A stretch of DNA of 33,134 nt from Streptomycetaceae bacterium (GCA_019243445.1 JAFAUH010000062.1:1-33134), one strand, 5' to 3'; positions 23,325-32,198 are shown, numbered from the stretch's first letter. Notes: generated by a model from the sequence alone, not told the origin. Program-made: numbers and translations.

Positions 23325-24296
23325 TCAGCCACGGCGGACGGCGTCGAAACGGGCGATCAGTCCCATCATCCCGAGCTGGCTCTCGCCATCTTCGACCGGC
23401 GCACCGACCTCCTGGTAACCGGACGCGATCGCGGTCACCACGCGCTCCGCACAGCCCCACGCATAGTGTTCCACCGGCGCCTCGGCGGCGGCCGTGAGCA
23501 GTGGAGTGCCCTCTTTGGCCCGGCGCACCGCGTACGTGCCGACCTCCTGGAGGAACCCCCGGAACTCCCTGACGCCCGCCACGGTCGTCACCGGCCCGTG
23601 CCCCGGAACAAAGCGCTGCGCACCGGTCGCCAGCAGCTGATCGCAGGCCCCCACCCAGGAGCTCAGCGGAGAAGTCCAGCACACCGGGAAGTCACCGATG
23701 AACAGCACGTCGCCCGTGTAGACGACCCGCGCATCGGGCACATGGACGATGACGTCTCCCGGAGTGTGCGCGGGGCCGACTTCGAGCAATTCGACGGCGC
23801 GTCCGCCCACGTCGAGTTCCAGCCGGCCGTCGAAGGTGCGCGTCGGCCCGACCGGCGTGATGCCGCTGAAGTCGAACACCCCGAAGTGCCTGTGGAGATA
23901 CTCCGTCTCCAGGCCATCCGCCACCGGGCCGGTGAGCAGCGCCCGCACCACCTCGGGCGGCACCTCGTGACTGCTGTCCTCGGCGGTCTGCCGTGAGGAG
24001 ATGATCTCGGCCTCGTCGAGAAGCTGGTTTCCCCAGGTGTGATCCGGGTTCGCGTGCGTCGTGACCACCGTGGACACCGGCGCGGCCGGAGCGGCCTGGC
24101 GCACCGCGTGGAGGAGGTCACGCGTCAGGCCCAGCGTGAACAGCGTGTCCACCAGCAGGGACTGCCCTGCGCCGACCACCAGACCCGCGTTCGACCAGCC
24201 CCAGCCCAGTCGCCCCAGATAGGCGTAGGTGCCGTCAGCAACCTGGTGCAGGCCGGGCGTGTACTCGGGCAGCGGTAATGTGTCTACCAGTTTCAT
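23325..24296 (-). CDS. Metallo-beta-lactamase-fold hydrolase with altered metal motif
   Basis: 323-residue MBL-fold protein. The signature is THANPDHTWGNQL at about residues 84-96: the usual HxHxDH reads HxNxDH, so one zinc ligand is Asn. Other ligands are intact: His in GPAHTPGDV (about 178), Asp in VYTGDVLF (about 200) and His in FVPGHGP (about 240). It may bind a single metal or a different metal. The start at ATG 24296 (MKLVDTLPLPEYTPG) is preferred; the open frame runs 39 codons further up through a repeat. It is upstream of, and probably cotranscribed with, the Methyltransf_24 gene. Possible roles: lactonase, thioesterase or glyoxalase-like hydrolase. Confidence 0.88.
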   Translation of the reverse strand: MKLVDTLPLPEYTPGLHQVADGTYAYLGRLGWGWSNAGLVVGAGQSLLVDTLFTLGLTRDLLHAVRQAAPAAPVSTVVTTHANPDHTWGNQLLDEAEIISSRQTAEDSSHEVPPEVVRALLTGPVADGLETEYLHRHFGVFDFSGITPVGPTRTFDGRLELDVGGRAVELLEVGPAHTPGDVIVHVPDARVVYTGDVLFIGDFPVCWTSPLSSWVGACDQLLATGAQRFVPGHGPVTTVAGVREFRGFLQEVGTYAVRRAKEGTPLLTAAAEAPVEHYAWGCAERVVTAIASGYQEVGAPVEDGESQLGMMGLIARFDAVRRG

Positions 24297-24322
24297 TCCG
24301 GCAGTTCCGTTCCGGCAGTTCC
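24295..24322. repeat. 14-bp double repeat at the MBL gene start
   Basis: ATTCCGGCAGTTCC (24295-24308) and GTTCCGGCAGTTCC (24309-24322) differ in one base; ATTCC begins a third copy. On the minus strand the units carry GGAAC just before the ATG, so the repeat supplies the ribosome binding region. Confidence 0.8.
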
Positions 24323-24654
24323 ATTCCAGGCCGCAGGCCGTCGGTAGCCGACAGGTTTCATTTGCTTTCATTCTGCCAGCGCTGCCCGTGAACCGCCCCA
24401 GATCCAGGAGCAACCCCAGGCTTCGGTGGATATGCTAGTGGTGGGTTGTAGGGAATGATCCCGGGGCGCCGTCGCCCAGGGGTCGGAAAGCAGGCCCTGA
24501 TGACGGACGCTCGGGGAGCCTGGCCGACGCGCATACGGACATGGATCCTCCACCCGCGGCGGCCCATCAAGCGGACTGGCGGCCTACTTGTGCCTGGCCG
24601 GGAGCTTCGCTGCACTGTGAACGGGCTTGGCAGTGTCGGCAGGAGTGAGCGCTT
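24297..24654. other. Divergent intergenic region, MBL / PAS-PP2C genes
   Basis: 358 bases with no credible gene. It holds the 14-bp repeat at its left end and must contain two divergent promoters. I see no clear boxes or strong hairpin. Confidence 0.4.
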
Positions 24655-26784
24655 ATGCCGCGGCGCCCCCGTTCTAGGAGGCCGGTCGCGGCTCCGACAG
24701 CCATGCCAACGCTTCCCAGCGTGGACGTCGACCTTTTGACCTGGGCGTTCAGCCAGGGACCGCTCGCGCTGGCGATCCACGACGCGCAACTGCGCTACTT
24801 GTGGATCAGCGACGAGATGCGGCGGCTGTTCGGGCTTCCCGATGAAGATCTGCGGATGCGACGGCTCACCGAGGTATTCCCGGACGCCTTCTACGTTCAG
24901 GTCGAGGAGCGGATGCGCAGCGTGGTGAAGACGGGGGAGGCATCACATCGCCACGTCCGGCGCATACTGCCGGGCGAGCAGAGCCCCAGAGCCTGGTCGG
25001 TATCGCTCACCCCGTTGAAGGATGAGAAGGGCAATGTTCGCGCCCTGTGCGCCGTAGTGGTCGACGTCTCCGACCAGTACTGGGCGCGCAGGTGGCTTGC
25101 CATGCTCAGTGAGCAGGGAATGCACGTCGGCACCACGCTCGATGTGACGAAGACCGCCGAGGAACTGACCGAGATGATCGTCCCGGCCTTCGCCGACCTG
25201 GCCATCGTCGACTTGCTCGACTCCGTCTTCCACGGCGAGGAGCCGCCGCCCTCCTTGCCCCCCGGCCCGGTGGCGCTGCGCCGGGTTGCCCACCTGTCGC
25301 GCACCATCGGCACGCCCGAGGCCGGGGTCCTGCTCGGGGAGGCGGAGGCGTACCCCGAGTACTCACCCCCCGCCCGCTGCCTTGCCACCGGACGGCCGGT
25401 GCTGAGCGGCGTCGACGACCCCGCCTTCCTGCGGTGGATCAGTCACAATCCACGACGTAGTGCGGGGCTCCAGCAGTACGGGATGCGCTCGATGATCGCG
25501 GCGCCGCTGCGCGCCCGGGACACCGTGCTCGGGGTGTTGGTATGCCTGCGCAGCCGGGCCGAGCCCTACACCGACAGACATCTGCATGTCGCCGAGGAGT
25601 TGGCCGCGCGGGCCGCCCTGTCTTTGGACAACGCCCGCCGCTACACCCGCGAGCGCAGCACCGCCGTCGCTCTTCAGCGCAGCATGCTCCCTCGCCGTCT
25701 TCCCCAACAGTCCGCGGTGGACGTCGCCACCCGCTATCTGCCCTCCCTGTCCGCCGACAACCGGACCAGCGTCGGCGGCGACTGGTACGACGTGATCCCG
25801 CTGTCCGGAGCCCGGGTCGCCCTGGTGGTCGGCGACGTCGTCGGGCACGGCGTCCACGCCTCGGCGACCATGGCCCGGCTGCGTGCCGCGGTGCGCACCC
25901 TCTCCGACGTCGGTCTGCCGCCCGACGAACTCCTCACCTACCTCGACGACATCGTTGCGCAGCTGTCCGCCGAATCGGACAGCGAGGTCAGCGGCGAGGG
26001 GGAGGTGGGCGCCACTTGCCTGTACGCGGTGTATGACCCGGTCTCCCGGCGCTGCTCGATCGCCCGGGCCGGTCATCCCCCGCCCGCCGTGGTCCTGCCG
26101 GATGGCACGGTCGAGATCCCCGACCTGCCCACCGGTCCACCGCTCGGCCTTGGCGGACTCCCCTTCGAATGCGCCGAGTTCGAGCTGCCCGAGTCCAGTG
26201 TGATCGCGCTGTTCACGGACGGGCTGATCGAGTCCCGCGAATGCGACGTCGAGACCAGCATGACAACACTGTGCAGTGCCCTGACCCCGCCCGTACCCTC
26301 GCTGGAGGACATGTGCGACACGGTGCTCAAGGCGATGCTCCCGACGCCCCCGGCCGATGACGTCGCACTGCTCATCGCCCGCACCCATGTGCTTGACACA
26401 GATCGGGTCGGTACGTGGGACGTCCCGGCGGACCCAGCCGCCGTGGCGGAGGCCCGGGCCCAGGCGCTGCGCTGCCTGCGGGAGTGGGGACTCGACGAAC
26501 TCGGGTTCACCACCGAGCTCGTCGTCAGCGAGCTGGTGACCAACGCCATCCGCTACGGCCGCCCGCCCATTCAGCTGCGGCTGATCCGGGACCGCACCTT
26601 GATCTGTGAGGTCTCCGACGCCAGCGGCACCGCACCACACCTGCGCCGGGCCCACACCTACGACGAGGGCGGCCGGGGCCTGCTCCTAGTGGCGCAGCTC
26701 GCCCAGCGGTGGGGGACCCGGCATTCCTCGAACGGCAAGGAGATCTGGTGTGAGCAGCCCATCCGGCGAGCTGAGGGCCCATGA
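24655..26784 (+). CDS. PAS-GAF-PP2C (SpoIIE)-HATPase regulatory protein
   Basis: 709-residue cytoplasmic signalling protein joining opposing activities of an anti-sigma-factor-type system. The ATG follows GGAGTGAG. Domains in order: PAS (about 25-140, ALAIHDAQLRYLWISDEMRRLFG), GAF (about 150-335, ending AARAALSLDNARRY), a linker helix ALQRSMLPRRLP, PP2C/SpoIIE phosphatase (about 350-570) with GGDWYDVI, VGDVVGHGVHASATMA, ARAGHPPPAV, LFTDGLIESR and DDVALLI carrying the metal-binding Asp residues, and a GHKL/HATPase serine-kinase domain (about 585-705) with the N-box ELVVSELVTNAIRYG and GGRGLLLVAQLAQRWG. Phosphatase and kinase would act on an anti-sigma-factor antagonist; no such partner is encoded nearby, so the target is elsewhere. 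Confidence 0.95.
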   Translation: MPRRPRSRRPVAAPTAMPTLPSVDVDLLTWAFSQGPLALAIHDAQLRYLWISDEMRRLFGLPDEDLRMRRLTEVFPDAFYVQVEERMRSVVKTGEASHRHVRRILPGEQSPRAWSVSLTPLKDEKGNVRALCAVVVDVSDQYWARRWLAMLSEQGMHVGTTLDVTKTAEELTEMIVPAFADLAIVDLLDSVFHGEEPPPSLPPGPVALRRVAHLSRTIGTPEAGVLLGEAEAYPEYSPPARCLATGRPVLSGVDDPAFLRWISHNPRRSAGLQQYGMRSMIAAPLRARDTVLGVLVCLRSRAEPYTDRHLHVAEELAARAALSLDNARRYTRERSTAVALQRSMLPRRLPQQSAVDVATRYLPSLSADNRTSVGGDWYDVIPLSGARVALVVGDVVGHGVHASATMARLRAAVRTLSDVGLPPDELLTYLDDIVAQLSAESDSEVSGEGEVGATCLYAVYDPVSRRCSIARAGHPPPAVVLPDGTVEIPDLPTGPPLGLGGLPFECAEFELPESSVIALFTDGLIESRECDVETSMTTLCSALTPPVPSLEDMCDTVLKAMLPTPPADDVALLIARTHVLDTDRVGTWDVPADPAAVAEARAQALRCLREWGLDELGFTTELVVSELVTNAIRYGRPPIQLRLIRDRTLICEVSDASGTAPHLRRAHTYDEGGRGLLLVAQLAQRWGTRHSSNGKEIWCEQPIRRAEGP

Positions 26785-26887
26785 CCGCGGATCTCGCGGA
26801 CTGCCTCCTTCGCCCGCGCCTCCATCCGGTTGCGGCTGCCGGTCTTGCCCTTGCAGGTGGCGGAGGTGCGGTGAAAGGGCGCCGTGG

Positions 26888-27223
26888 TCACTCCTGTTTC
26901 CGGTGGCGGAAAGTAATGCCTCGCCCATGCTTTGCAAGATAGCGGGCATAAGGGCCGTTCGGGTCGTTGTCCGTATACCCGATCTCGCGGAAGTCGGCGA
27001 TGGGATCTCCCGCGTGGACCATCTCCCTGGCGCACTCCGAGCACCATACGAGGAAGAGGGGCAGGGGGTTTTCCGGTGCTCGCGGTGCTTGCCAGATCCG
27101 GGCGTCGTCAGCGTATTCCTCAAGATCGATCAGCAGAGTCACTGGCTGTCCGTCGGCGCCGGGGTCACCCTCCGCCTTCCCACAGTGGTTGCACAGTAGG
27201 TTACGCCGATGCTTGCCAGCCAT
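26888..27223 (-). CDS. Small two-CxxC (zinc-knuckle) hypothetical protein
   Basis: 111 residues. LLCNHCGKAEGD at about 8-19 and VWCSECAREM at about 60-69 give two CxxC pairs that could hold one zinc ion; between them lies LLIDLEEYADDARIWQ, and the C-terminus has GYTDNDPNGPYARYLAKHGRG, which reads as a real folded protein. The ATG at 27223 gives MAGKHRRNLLCNHCG; a GTG at 27250 with GGAG six bases upstream would add nine residues and cannot be excluded. It converges on the PAS-PP2C gene, with about 100 bases between stops. No function recognised. Confidence 0.75.
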   Translation of the reverse strand: MAGKHRRNLLCNHCGKAEGDPGADGQPVTLLIDLEEYADDARIWQAPRAPENPLPLFLVWCSECAREMVHAGDPIADFREIGYTDNDPNGPYARYLAKHGRGITFRHRKQE

Positions 27224-27373
27224 GTTCCCGCCGTTCTGGTGCTGCGGCACCTCTGGCTCCTGGCTCCAACGTACGCGACGTCGCCTTCGGGCCTAGAGGT
27301 GCTGGGTCAAACACGTTGACTGACACGCGCTGTGCGTACGCGCAGTATGCACTCAGTACGTACGGAGAGCGTT

Positions 27374-27405
27374 CGGCCGCCGCGGAAACGTTCCCGCGGC
27401 GGCCG
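27374..27405 (-). terminator. Strong hairpin after the 52-residue gene
   Basis: Perfect 12-bp inverted repeat, CGGCCGCCGCGG at 27374-27385 and its complement at 27394-27405, loop of eight; about 26 bases after the stop at 27431. Confidence 0.8.
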
Positions 27406-27430
27406 TTTCATGCCGAGATGTGGTACTGCC

Positions 27431-27589
27431 TTACTGATCCCGGCGCTCCGGACGGCGGTGTCGGCCGTGCGCCGGAGCTTTGTCCTCCTCGGCGGAAGAG
27501 GCACGGCCGCGGTGCTTCCCGCCCCCGGCGCCCGGGGCAGCCGGTTGTGGGGCGCGGTCGGCGGGGGTGTCGTTTCGGGTTTCGAGCAT
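27431..27589 (-). CDS. Small basic hydrophilic protein (52 residues)
   Basis: ATG 27589 follows GGGAG at about eight bases, and TAA is at 27431-27433, followed by a strong hairpin; together these make a convincing small gene. The protein starts MLETRNDTPADRAP, continues with a Gly/Ala/Pro-rich centre (GAGGGKHRGRAS), and ends GRHRRPERRDQ. It has no hydrophobic core and is likely disordered, with basic KHRGR and GRHRR clusters that could touch nucleic acid. I recall similar short peptides in Streptomyces but no known role. Confidence 0.65.
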   Translation of the reverse strand: MLETRNDTPADRAPQPAAPGAGGGKHRGRASSAEEDKAPAHGRHRRPERRDQ

Positions 27590-27818
27590 CAGAGTCTCTC
27601 CCGTCGAGGTCGCTTACGGGGATGGGGATTGCGAGTCGGGACGGACGGCATCTCCTGCGCCTATGCCCCGCCGAGCCCAGCACAAACCGCCCGTCGCTCA
27701 CCTCTGGTAGCCAGGCATCCGGCTGTGCAGCCCTCGGCCAAGCTTAACGTGCGCCATGATCAGCGGGTCATATGCTGCGGTGCGTGCGCCAGGTCGTTAT
27801 CAACTAGTGATCAACGAA

Positions 27819-29165
27819 TCAGCGCTGCATCGCGAGTGGCGCCTGTTGCAAGGGAAGTACATGGCTTGTCCGCCGGCCCGGAGGAGAGGCCGAGGGAGAG
27901 GCTGAGAGCGAGGAGGCTTTCGGCTCAGTTGCCGGCTGCGTGGGCACCGATACCGGCTCCGACACCCCGGGCGGCCCGAGTGGCACGGGCGGCCCGAGCG
28001 GCACGGCGGGCTCGACGTTGGCCAGCCCGCACGGGCACTGCCGCGTCGCGTAGGGCAGCCGCAGCGCCCCGCGTGGTGACCACGTCACTGCCCCAGTCAG
28101 CCAGCCCTCCGGCGCAGGCACCGGCGAGGGTGCCCCTCCATCCGGACGCCACAGCGCGAGCGTCACGCCGCCGGGACCGTCGATCCGCAGTGCCACCGCA
28201 CACGACTCCGGCATCAGCAGCTGCCCCGGCTGTACGGAGAGCGGCGTGATCACTACGGCTTGGTTGTCTCCGGTGTCTTCCTCCCGCAGCGATTCGGGGA
28301 ACCGCACCGGACGCCTGCTGCCGAGCACTCCCCACCCCAGCCGCTCCGTCCCCGGCGCGTCACTGCGCACCAGCAGCAGCCCGCTGTCGGGGTCGGCGAG
28401 CAGCAGCCGGTCGTTGCTGTCGTCGGTGATCTGCAGCAGTGGGCTGATCACGCCGTCGGCGAGATCGACGGCGACGGCCTTGGTACGGCCGTCGAGCTCA
28501 CGGTCGAGGGCGAGGGCGCGCCCCTCGCGGTCGAGCCAGACACCGCCCGTGCAGCGCCCCTCGATCTCGGCGAGTTTTTCAAGGCCGAAGCCGCCGTGCA
28601 CCAGCCAGACCGTGCTGATGCCCTCCGCATACGTCAGCGCGTAGGCGCTGTCCGTCGTCGGCGGTGGCAGCAGTCGCACCTCCTCGCCGTGGAGGGAGCC
28701 GATCCGCAGTTCACCGGTACCGGGTCCGGTCGGATAGAGCAACGCCAGATCGTAGTGGTCCGCGACGCGGCGGCGGATCAGCACTCGGCCGTCGGGCAGC
28801 GGCAGGGGCTGGGTATCCGCCTCCTCCGGCTGATTTCCGGGGAGCGGAACGGTGTACGGCTCGGGACCGTCCAGTGTCCAGCGCTCCGGATACCAGCAGC
28901 CGTCGCCCGCGTCGGCGAGACATGCCGCGTACGAGCCGTCCACCGCGATCGTGAATCCCGACCGCCGTGTGATCCGGCCTTCGGATTCTGTTGCTGTTGC
29001 TGTTTTCGTTTCCATTTCCGTGAGGGCCGCGGTGTGAGTCGCGGCACGGTCCCTCGCCTCCATGCCGTTTTCCGTACAGCCGGTCGCCGGGCCCATGGCC
29101 GTATTGATCGCCTTCCCGCTCAGTGCGGCTGGTGCGGCGCAGGTTTCTGTGGCGCAGGCCGTCAT
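27819..29165 (-). CDS. Large hypothetical protein, probably beta-propeller-like
   Basis: About 448 residues. The ATG at 29165 is chosen because GGAGGTGA lies just upstream, a near-perfect ribosome binding site; a longer frame from 29186 would start inside that site. The first 70 residues are Ala/Thr/Glu-rich and low in complexity (TKTATATESEG). From about residue 72 onward short beta-type segments recur, such as FTIAVDGSYAACLADAGDG, DGRVLIRRRVADHYDLALL, GGVWLDREGRALALDREL and NDRLLLADPDSGLLLVRSD, which suggests propeller blades. The C-terminal 60 residues are Pro/Ser-rich. No catalytic motif seen; it may bind ligand or protein. It is divergent from the Nif3-like gene. Confidence 0.78.
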   Translation of the reverse strand: MTACATETCAAPAALSGKAINTAMGPATGCTENGMEARDRAATHTAALTEMETKTATATESEGRITRRSGFTIAVDGSYAACLADAGDGCWYPERWTLDGPEPYTVPLPGNQPEEADTQPLPLPDGRVLIRRRVADHYDLALLYPTGPGTGELRIGSLHGEEVRLLPPPTTDSAYALTYAEGISTVWLVHGGFGLEKLAEIEGRCTGGVWLDREGRALALDRELDGRTKAVAVDLADGVISPLLQITDDSNDRLLLADPDSGLLLVRSDAPGTERLGWGVLGSRRPVRFPESLREEDTGDNQAVVITPLSVQPGQLLMPESCAVALRIDGPGGVTLALWRPDGGAPSPVPAPEGWLTGAVTWSPRGALRLPYATRQCPCGLANVEPAVPLGPPVPLGPPGVSEPVSVPTQPATEPKASSLSASPSASPPGRRTSHVLPLQQAPLAMQR

Positions 29166-29341
29166 ATCGTGCGTCACCTCCGGCACAGAAGCTAGTTATC
29201 GTACTTCCAACCGAACCACGTGAGTTGAGCAGCTTCACGCGGACGGGTGGCGGCATCACCGTTTGCTGGAGATTTCGATACATATGTGCTAGAGGGCTGC
29301 TGGGGGCATGGGCGTGCGGTCGGGGAGGTAACCTTCCACCC

Positions 29342-30235
29342 GTGCCCAAACTGTCCGACGTCATCTCCGCGCTCGAAGCCCTCTGGCCTGCCGAACGAGC
29401 CGAGCAATGGGACGCCGTAGGCCTCGTGTGCGGCGACCCGGATGCCGAAGTCGGACGAGTGCTCTTCGCCGTGGACCCGGTCCAGGAAGTCGCCGACGAG
29501 GCGATCAGAATCGGCGCCGATCTGCTCGTCACCCACCACCCGCTCTACCTGCGCGGCACGACGACCGTCGCGGCCACCGGCTTCAAGGGCCGTGTCGTGC
29601 ACGACCTCATCAAACACGACATCGCCCTGCATGTGGCCCACACCAACGCCGACCGCGCCGATCCCGGAGTCTCCGACGCTCTCGCCGCCGCCGTCGGCCT
29701 GCACATCACCGGCCCCCTCGTGCCCGACCCGACCGACCCGGCAGGTCGGCGCGGGCTCGGCAGGATCGGCGAACTCGACCACCGGCTCACCCTCGCCGAG
29801 TTCGCCGAACACGCCGCAAGAGGCCTGCCGCGCACAGCTGCCGGACTGCGTGTCGCCGGGGACCCGCAGCGGATCATCCGCACCGTCGCGGTGTGCGGTG
29901 GCTCCGGCGACAGCCTTTTCGACGACGTACGACAGGCCGGCGTCGACGCCTACCTCACCGCCGACCTCCGTCACCATCCCGCCTCCGAGGCGCAGCAGCA
30001 CGCCCGGCAGCACGGCGGCCCCGCGCTGATCGACGCCGCTCACTGGGCCACTGAATGGCCCTGGTGCGAGCAGGCTGCAGGTCAGCTCGACGAGATCTCC
30101 GACCGGCACGGCTGGGCGCTGCGCACCCACGTATCGCGCCAGGTCACCGACGTGTGGACGCTGCACGCGGCGCCCGACGCCGCCGCGGCCGACCTTCTCC
30201 CCATCCCCACCACGATCCAGGAGTCCTCCGCTTGA
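29342..30235 (+). CDS. Nif3-like dinuclear metal centre protein
   Basis: 297-residue member of the NIF3/YbgI family, hexameric proteins with a two-metal site; the reaction is unsettled (some annotate GTP cyclohydrolase 1 type 2). The GTG at 29342 follows GGGGAGGTAA and gives the family start PKLSDVISALEALWPAERAEQWDAVGL. Metal ligands can be seen: THHPLYLRG at about residues 65-73, HTNADRADPG at about 100-109, and the late pair in DAAHWATEW (about 232-240). Normal length for the actinobacterial short form. It overlaps the zinc-ribbon gene by four bases (TTGA), starting a conserved three-gene operon. Confidence 0.95.
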   Translation: MPKLSDVISALEALWPAERAEQWDAVGLVCGDPDAEVGRVLFAVDPVQEVADEAIRIGADLLVTHHPLYLRGTTTVAATGFKGRVVHDLIKHDIALHVAHTNADRADPGVSDALAAAVGLHITGPLVPDPTDPAGRRGLGRIGELDHRLTLAEFAEHAARGLPRTAAGLRVAGDPQRIIRTVAVCGGSGDSLFDDVRQAGVDAYLTADLRHHPASEAQQHARQHGGPALIDAAHWATEWPWCEQAAGQLDEISDRHGWALRTHVSRQVTDVWTLHAAPDAAAADLLPIPTTIQESSA

Positions 30236-30975
30236 AAGCCGCTCCCGCCGACCAGATCCGACTTCTCGAAGTCCAGGCCCTCGATCAGCGTCTCGGGCAG
30301 CTGGACCACAAGCGCAAGAATCTCCCCGAACACGCGGAGGTCGAGCGGCTGGGCGCCGAACTGGCGCAACAGCGCGACCTGCTTGTTGCCGCGCAGACGC
30401 GGGAGAGCGATGCTGCCCGCCAGCAGACCAAGGCCGAGCAGGATGTCGAGCAGGTGCGTCAGCGCGCCACCCGCGATCAACAGCGGCTCGACTCCGGTGC
30501 CGTCACCTCGCCGAAAGACCTGGAGAACCTGCAGCGCGAGATCGCCTCGCTCGCCAAGCGGCAGAGCGACCTGGAGGACGTGGTCCTGGAGATCATGGAG
30601 CGTCGCGAGGTCGCCCAGGAGCGCCTTGCCGAACTGGCGCGACGCGTGGAGGAACTACAGCGGAAGGTGGCGGAGGCGGAGGAGCACCGCGTCACCGTCC
30701 TGGCTCAGATCGACGCCGAGGCGGCCGGTGCCGCGAAAGAACGCGAACTCATCGCCGGTACCGTGCCCGAGGAGCTGATCAAGCTCTACGACAAGCTGCG
30801 CGCCCAGTCCGGCGGCGTCGGCGCCGCCAAGCTCCACCAGAACCGGTGTGACGGCTGCCGTCTGGAACTCAACATCACCGAGTTGAACGAGGTACGGAAG
30901 GCCCCCGCCGACGAGATCATCCGCTGCGAGAACTGCCGCCGCATCCTGATCCGCACCCCGCACTCCGGGTTGTAG
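30232..30975 (+). CDS. Coiled-coil C4 zinc-ribbon protein
   Basis: 247 residues. The start is a TTG at 30232 overlapping the Nif3 stop; AGGAG lies nine bases upstream and the frame has no better start. Residues about 15-190 are long alpha-helical coiled coil, rich in Glu, Arg, Gln and Ala with a hinge at SGAVTSPKDLENLQREIASL. The C-terminus is a zinc ribbon with CDGC at about 206-209 and CENC at about 231-234. Relatives are found in the same operon in mycobacteria (Rv2229c from memory) and may be nucleic-acid-associated. The RNase H/phosphatase gene starts six bases after its stop. Confidence 0.94.
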   Translation: MKAAPADQIRLLEVQALDQRLGQLDHKRKNLPEHAEVERLGAELAQQRDLLVAAQTRESDAARQQTKAEQDVEQVRQRATRDQQRLDSGAVTSPKDLENLQREIASLAKRQSDLEDVVLEIMERREVAQERLAELARRVEELQRKVAEAEEHRVTVLAQIDAEAAGAAKERELIAGTVPEELIKLYDKLRAQSGGVGAAKLHQNRCDGCRLELNITELNEVRKAPADEIIRCENCRRILIRTPHSGL

Positions 30976-30980
30976 CCGCC

Positions 30981-32198
30981 ATGCCGGCGGAACTCATCGT
31001 CGAGACGGACGGCGGGTCCCGGGGCAACCCGGGGCCCGCCGGCTATGGGGCAGTCGTCATCGATGCGGCGACGGGCGAGACTCTCGCAGAGACGGCCGAG
31101 TACATCGGCACCGCTACCAACAACGTCGCCGAGTACCGCGGCCTGATCGCCGGACTGCGCACGGCACGGGGACTGGCTCCGCAGGCCACAGTCCGCGTGC
31201 GGATGGACTCCAAGCTTGTCGTCGAGCAGATGACGGGACGCTGGAAGGTCACGCACCCGGACATGCGCCCGCTCTCCGTGGAGGCGAAGAATTTGTACCC
31301 GGCCGGGCAGGTGTCGTACGAGTGGATCCCGCGCTCGCGGAACAAGCGCGCCGACCGGCTCGCCAACGAGGCGATGGATGCGGGCAGGTGCAGGGGGTAC
31401 CTCTCAGGTGGCGGCTCCGGGGGAGAGCAGCGGCAACCGAAGCAGCCACCGGCGGCAGCAGCGGTACCCGCAGAAGCCGAAGTCGCTGCCGAAGTCGCTT
31501 CCGAAGTCGCTTCCGCCGGAGCCCCTTTCGAAGCGCCGCCTTCTGTGGTCGTCGGACGGCCCCCCGACCTCGGCACTCCCACCACGTTCGTCCTGCTGCG
31601 GCATGGAGAGACACCACTCACGCCGCAGAAGCGGTTCTCGGGCAGTGGAGGCGACGACCCCGAGTTGTCGGAGGTCGGCTGGCACCAGGCGCGGCAGGTG
31701 GCAGCGGTGCTGGCCGCCCGCGGCACCATCCAGGAAGTCGTCACCTCCCCGCTCACCCGCTGCCGTCAGACTGCCGGCATCGTCGCCGACCGCCTCAGGC
31801 TCGACCTCCGCATCGACGACGGGCTGCGCGAGACCGGCTTCGGCGCCTGGGAAGGACTCACCTTCACCGAGGTGAAAGAACGTCACCCAGAAGACCTGAA
31901 AGCATGGTTGGCGTCGCCGAAGGCAGCGCCGACGGGTGGCGGCGAGAGCTTCGCCGCCGCCGCGCGGCGGATCGCGCTCTGCCGCGACAAGCTGCTCACC
32001 CGCTACGCCGGAAAGACATTGCTGCTCGTCACCCATGTCACCCCCGTCAAGACGCTGGTGCGGCTCGCGCTCGGCGCTCCACCCGCATCGCTTTTCCGGA
32101 TGGAACTGTCCGCGGCATCGCTCTCCGCGGTGGCGTACTACGCGGACGGCAACACCTCCGTACGCCTCTTCAACGACACATCCCACCTGTGCAGTTGA
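30981..32198 (+). CDS. Bifunctional RNase HI / CobC-type acid phosphatase
   Basis: 405 residues, two enzymes in one chain. Residues 1-135 are RNase HI, which cuts RNA in RNA-DNA hybrids; its acidic residues are Asp10 (ETDGGSRGNPGP), Glu51 (NNVAEYRG), Asp76 (RMDSKLVVEQM) and Asp125 (NKRADRLANEAMD). A low-complexity Ala/Glu/Val linker (about 136-195) has 12-bp coding repeats. Residues about 198-400 are a histidine phosphatase with LLRHGETPLT, SPLTRCRQTA, ETGFGAWEGLTFTEV and THVTPVKTL. It corresponds to Rv2228c of M. tuberculosis, also implicated in cobalamin phosphatase activity. No strong ribosome site precedes the ATG; coupling from the zinc-ribbon gene is likely. Confidence 0.95.
   Translation: MPAELIVETDGGSRGNPGPAGYGAVVIDAATGETLAETAEYIGTATNNVAEYRGLIAGLRTARGLAPQATVRVRMDSKLVVEQMTGRWKVTHPDMRPLSVEAKNLYPAGQVSYEWIPRSRNKRADRLANEAMDAGRCRGYLSGGGSGGEQRQPKQPPAAAAVPAEAEVAAEVASEVASAGAPFEAPPSVVVGRPPDLGTPTTFVLLRHGETPLTPQKRFSGSGGDDPELSEVGWHQARQVAAVLAARGTIQEVVTSPLTRCRQTAGIVADRLRLDLRIDDGLRETGFGAWEGLTFTEVKERHPEDLKAWLASPKAAPTGGGESFAAAARRIALCRDKLLTRYAGKTLLLVTHVTPVKTLVRLALGAPPASLFRMELSAASLSAVAYYADGNTSVRLFNDTSHLCS

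Noticed and set aside
25363-26655. 430-codon minus-strand frame opposite the PP2C protein
   Set aside because: Shadow; the plus strand has all PP2C and HATPase motifs.
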